Assembly: GCA_964433675.1 (NCBI GenBank)
Contig: CAYSSJ010000006.1
Span: forward strand, 62,001 to 126,000
Source of the DNA: CAYSSJ01 sp964433675
GTDB lineage: Bacteria; Cloacimonadota; Cloacimonadia; Cloacimonadales; TCS61
Length of the DNA: 64,000 nucleotides
Direction of reading: 5' to 3'
Numbering within the stretch: position 1 is the first letter of the stretch; every line of letters begins with the position of its first letter. A program made the translations under genes and the position numbers. The notes under the pieces are model-generated. The model made no database searches. It saw nothing but the letters and a program-made list of their open reading frames with translations, and had not been told where the DNA came from. This document shows, in pieces, positions 61,544-64,000 of this stretch.

Positions 61544-64000
61544 TTACGGAAAAGTTGTTTTCCAAAACAGATCAATTCCGGTAGATTTATTGTCTCCGGA
61601 CGTTGCTTGCAGAAAGAGATAGCGGTTTATCTCATATTCCAGTGATATCCTTTGCGGATCGAGATTCTGGGATTCCTTCAATGCTATCTGTCTTTCATAA
61701 TTCAAATATAACCGATCGGAAAGATATTTCCCTACGATGATGGTAGCATTACGCCAATTCTGATCTCCGGAAAATTCGATCACATCCAGCTGCAGATTCC
61801 GTCTGATACTGCCGGTCAGCCTGTCGGTGATCTGTCCTAATAACAAACTTCCGACCATACCCATGTTACCTGATTCTTCGTCCAGTTGTGCTTTCTCTCC
61901 CTGAGTTAACTGCTGGGTATTTCTTCGGAAGATTAGGTAAGATATAGCATCTGCTTCTGTGATAAGCTCTTTACCGAGATAAAACTGAAATATGGGATCG
62001 GATGGAGTACCGGACAATTCAAAACTCAGGACCTGCCTCTTCCCTTCTATATCTCTGAATACATGCCTAGCTACCAAATCGAAGTGCGGCTCTATTTCCG
62101 TCCCACCTGTAAATGTGACAGTACCACCTCGCAGGTCGAATCTTCTGCCATAAAGCTCATAATTACCTCTGATGATACGGACGTTACCGAATAGCTCGAA
62201 CTCTGTGCCGGTTTTGACCACTTCAATTTCACCACCGATCTCCAGATCAGCTCCCAATCCTCTCAACCAATTATTGCCCGGTATGTAGATGGATAATGTT
62301 CCTCTCAGGTTTTCTATGACATCCGGCATAGAAATAGCCGCTGATTCCGCTTTGGGAATTGCGGCAACTTCCGTTCTGGTCGGCTCTCTGAGTAACATGG
62401 GTTTATACATTTCTTCTTCCTGTTTGAAACGATCGAAAGCTTCCAGATTGATGCGTGAATTGGGCAATGTGATAGAACCACTGTAGCGTGGATTTTCGAT
62501 TGTCCCTTCCAAAAGTAGATCCGCATCCATTGAAACGCGAAGATTTCTATCGTCCAATACTTGAAACCGCTCCGCTTTTACAGTAATATTAAAATGATCT
62601 AATCCAAAGCTGACCATATCCTCCAATCTGACTGATCCGGCAATATCCATATATCCCCGTCTAGCTCTTATATGGCTATCGATACGAAAATAATTTGCTT
62701 CATCAGCAGAAATATCCATCTGAATATCTCTGTAATCTATGCCCAGATCGGGATATCTGAATCTTCCATCACTAAGGTTCAATCTGCCAAGCATTTGCAG
62801 ATCTTTCCAGCTGTTTCTCAATGCCAAATTGAGGTTCAAATTACCCGACAGATCATAATCTATCAGTTCGGCAATTTCATCTAAGTTGATAATGCTGATC
62901 TCGATATCTGCAAATAGATGTCCTTCGGTTTGTTTGAGAATCTCGTCCTGACTGAAATCGAACGAAATCGGAAAAATCCCTTGCATTGCTATCTTTTGCC
63001 CTTCTTTCAGGTTAGAAACCAAAGAGAGTTCCATACTTTCGTCATTGTACTCTGCTTCCAACAAGATATTATCGATCGAGATGTTTTGGTAGTTTCCCTC
63101 TTCCAAAGCAAACATAAGCTCAAACTGCGGAGTGCTGATCCTGCCTTTCAGATCAAATTCGAGCTCTATTATACCACTCAATGGAAAATCAATTTCTATC
63201 ACTTCATCAATTAGTGCCAAATCGAACCTGCTAATTTGAAAACTTAGATCATTTACACCCTCAAAGTCTAATATGCCGTCAAGGAATAGAAAATGATCTT
63301 CAGATGCGAGATAGAGAGAATCAACAGATACACTCTCCCCATCGATATCAATATATACCGGTGCTTTTGCTAATTGCCAAAATTGATCTGAGACTTTAAT
63401 ATCAACTTGGTCAAGCTGAAATTTGGGAGATTTTTCAAAACTGTATCGACCGGCAAGATCGAAACGGTTATTCTGCTGAATTACGGTAACTTCTACTCCG
63501 GCGATATCTTCTTCCAGGTTTCCTTTTAGTAAAATCGTCTCCAGCTTGATAGTCTCATTTTCGATCTTGTCAATCTCCGCATAGACATCTCCTGTCATCT
63601 TATCTGCCCGTTTTTCAAGCGAAGTATTTCCGCTTAGATTAGCAATACTCGTCTCTTCAAAGACAATTTCCGCAAAGTCGAAATCGGCAGTTAGATCAAA
63701 ATCATCCGGATTGCCGACAAAGGAAACACCCAATCTACACCTCAAAGATACCTCTTGCAAACCGGGGAAATCTGATACTGAATATATGAAGGAATCGAAC
63801 TGCAGATCGTGGTCTTGCTCCATATGACCCGACCCTGTTAGACTGAAACTAATATTTTTATTTACTACAATAAACTTGGTAAGTTGGTAATTCATATCTT
63901 CTAAAGCAACAGTTGTGCTCAAAGCTACATTTCCAATAGCAGTATCATCGATGATAGGATTTATGGCACTCATATCCAATTCGAGATCGACTTTTTCATC
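61544..64000 (-). CDS. TamB/DUF490-like translocation and assembly protein (partial)
   Basis: An 818-residue C-terminal part is visible; the frame stays open to the right edge, so the N-terminus lies outside. The long run of beta-strand repeats (LDGILDFEGVNDLSFQISRF, GSVRLEDMVSFGLDHFNITV) and the C-terminal DUF490 block identify the TamB group. That block includes RIIRGNYELYGRRFDLRGGT, FTGGTEIEPHFDLVARHVF, FELSGTPSDPIFQF and EADAISYLIFRRNT. These proteins span the periplasm and are involved in lipid transport or outer-membrane protein assembly, often with TamA. The stop lies six bases after the cls stop, on the other strand. Confidence 0.9.
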   Translation of the reverse strand, partial: DEKVDLELDMSAINPIIDDTAIGNVALSTTVALEDMNYQLTKFIVVNKNISFSLTGSGHMEQDHDLQFDSFIYSVSDFPGLQEVSLRCRLGVSFVGNPDDFDLTADFDFAEIVFEETSIANLSGNTSLEKRADKMTGDVYAEIDKIENETIKLETILLKGNLEEDIAGVEVTVIQQNNRFDLAGRYSFEKSPKFQLDQVDIKVSDQFWQLAKAPVYIDIDGESVSVDSLYLASEDHFLFLDGILDFEGVNDLSFQISRFDLALIDEVIEIDFPLSGIIELEFDLKGRISTPQFELMFALEEGNYQNISIDNILLEAEYNDESMELSLVSNLKEGQKIAMQGIFPISFDFSQDEILKQTEGHLFADIEISIINLDEIAELIDYDLSGNLNLNLALRNSWKDLQMLGRLNLSDGRFRYPDLGIDYRDIQMDISADEANYFRIDSHIRARRGYMDIAGSVRLEDMVSFGLDHFNITVKAERFQVLDDRNLRVSMDADLLLEGTIENPRYSGSITLPNSRINLEAFDRFKQEEEMYKPMLLREPTRTEVAAIPKAESAAISMPDVIENLRGTLSIYIPGNNWLRGLGADLEIGGEIEVVKTGTEFELFGNVRIIRGNYELYGRRFDLRGGTVTFTGGTEIEPHFDLVARHVFRDIEGKRQVLSFELSGTPSDPIFQFYLGKELITEADAISYLIFRRNTQQLTQGEKAQLDEESGNMGMVGSLLLGQITDRLTGSIRRNLQLDVIEFSGDQNWRNATIIVGKYLSDRLYLNYERQIALKESQNLDPQRISLEYEINRYLFLQATSGDNKSTGIDLFWKTTFP

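Overview
The window looks like chromosome from an uncultured Gram-negative bacterium of the FCB type, plausibly Candidatus Cloacimonadota. That placement is an inference from gene content; I could not run a search. Support for a diderm envelope: SecD, a TamB/DUF490 protein, an outer-membrane barrel ending in Phe, lipoproteins and periplasmic solute-binding proteins. Ribosome-binding sites are classic AGGAGG. Genes lie in long, tightly overlapping operons.

Layout. (1) 1-7489, minus strand: start of secD, then a compact operon of a TPR protein, a PHP/EndoQ-like nuclease, an M24 aminopeptidase, coaD and a DUF3467 protein. (2) 7574-10531: HPP membrane protein, DMT-type transporter, a TerB-like protein with a previously uncalled 50-residue leader gene, and a four-helix-bundle (S23-type) gene flanked by short repeats. 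(3) 10.6-18.75 kb: an accessory island with every gene on the minus strand. Its genes are CPBP protease, S41 peptidase lipoprotein, a deoxyribosyltransferase-like protein with a partner, two near-identical zinc-ribbon proteins, a serine beta-lactamase-like lipoprotein, GrpB and a GNAT acetyltransferase. They are separated by imperfect palindromes carrying AAC/GTT end triplets, as in integron attC sites. No integrase is present. A diverged ~100-bp direct repeat brackets the island. This is the most unusual part of the window: a CALIN-like gene-cassette array. (4) 18.75-19.48 kb: gene-free mosaic of hairpins and short repeats.

(5) 19.5-23.5 kb, plus strand: a Cys/Met-type PLP enzyme, thrC and a phosphoglycerate-mutase-like homoserine kinase candidate, suggesting methionine/threonine branch-point metabolism. 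(6) 23.6-29.5 kb: YhfC-like membrane protease, FMN-binding-like protein, TspO, the TldE/TldD pair, a SIMPL protein and an RRM RNA-binding protein.

(7) 29.5-53.8 kb: a large alpha-glucan locus. Cytoplasmic enzymes are a GH13 with two CBM48 modules, glycogen phosphorylase, a very large divergent GH13, glycogen synthase, a PfkB kinase and MalQ. An uptake operon encodes a secreted GH13, MalE, an N-terminally extended MalF, MalG, two Glucodextran_C-like proteins, an outer-membrane barrel and MalK. Together these could degrade external maltodextrin, import it across both membranes and exchange it with a glycogen store.

(8) 53.9-54.4 kb: five tRNA genes (His, Arg, Met and two initiator Met). (9) 54.6-64 kb: rng, rplU, rpmA with a terminator, pckA, a MATE transporter, cardiolipin synthase, and a TamB-like gene running off the right edge.
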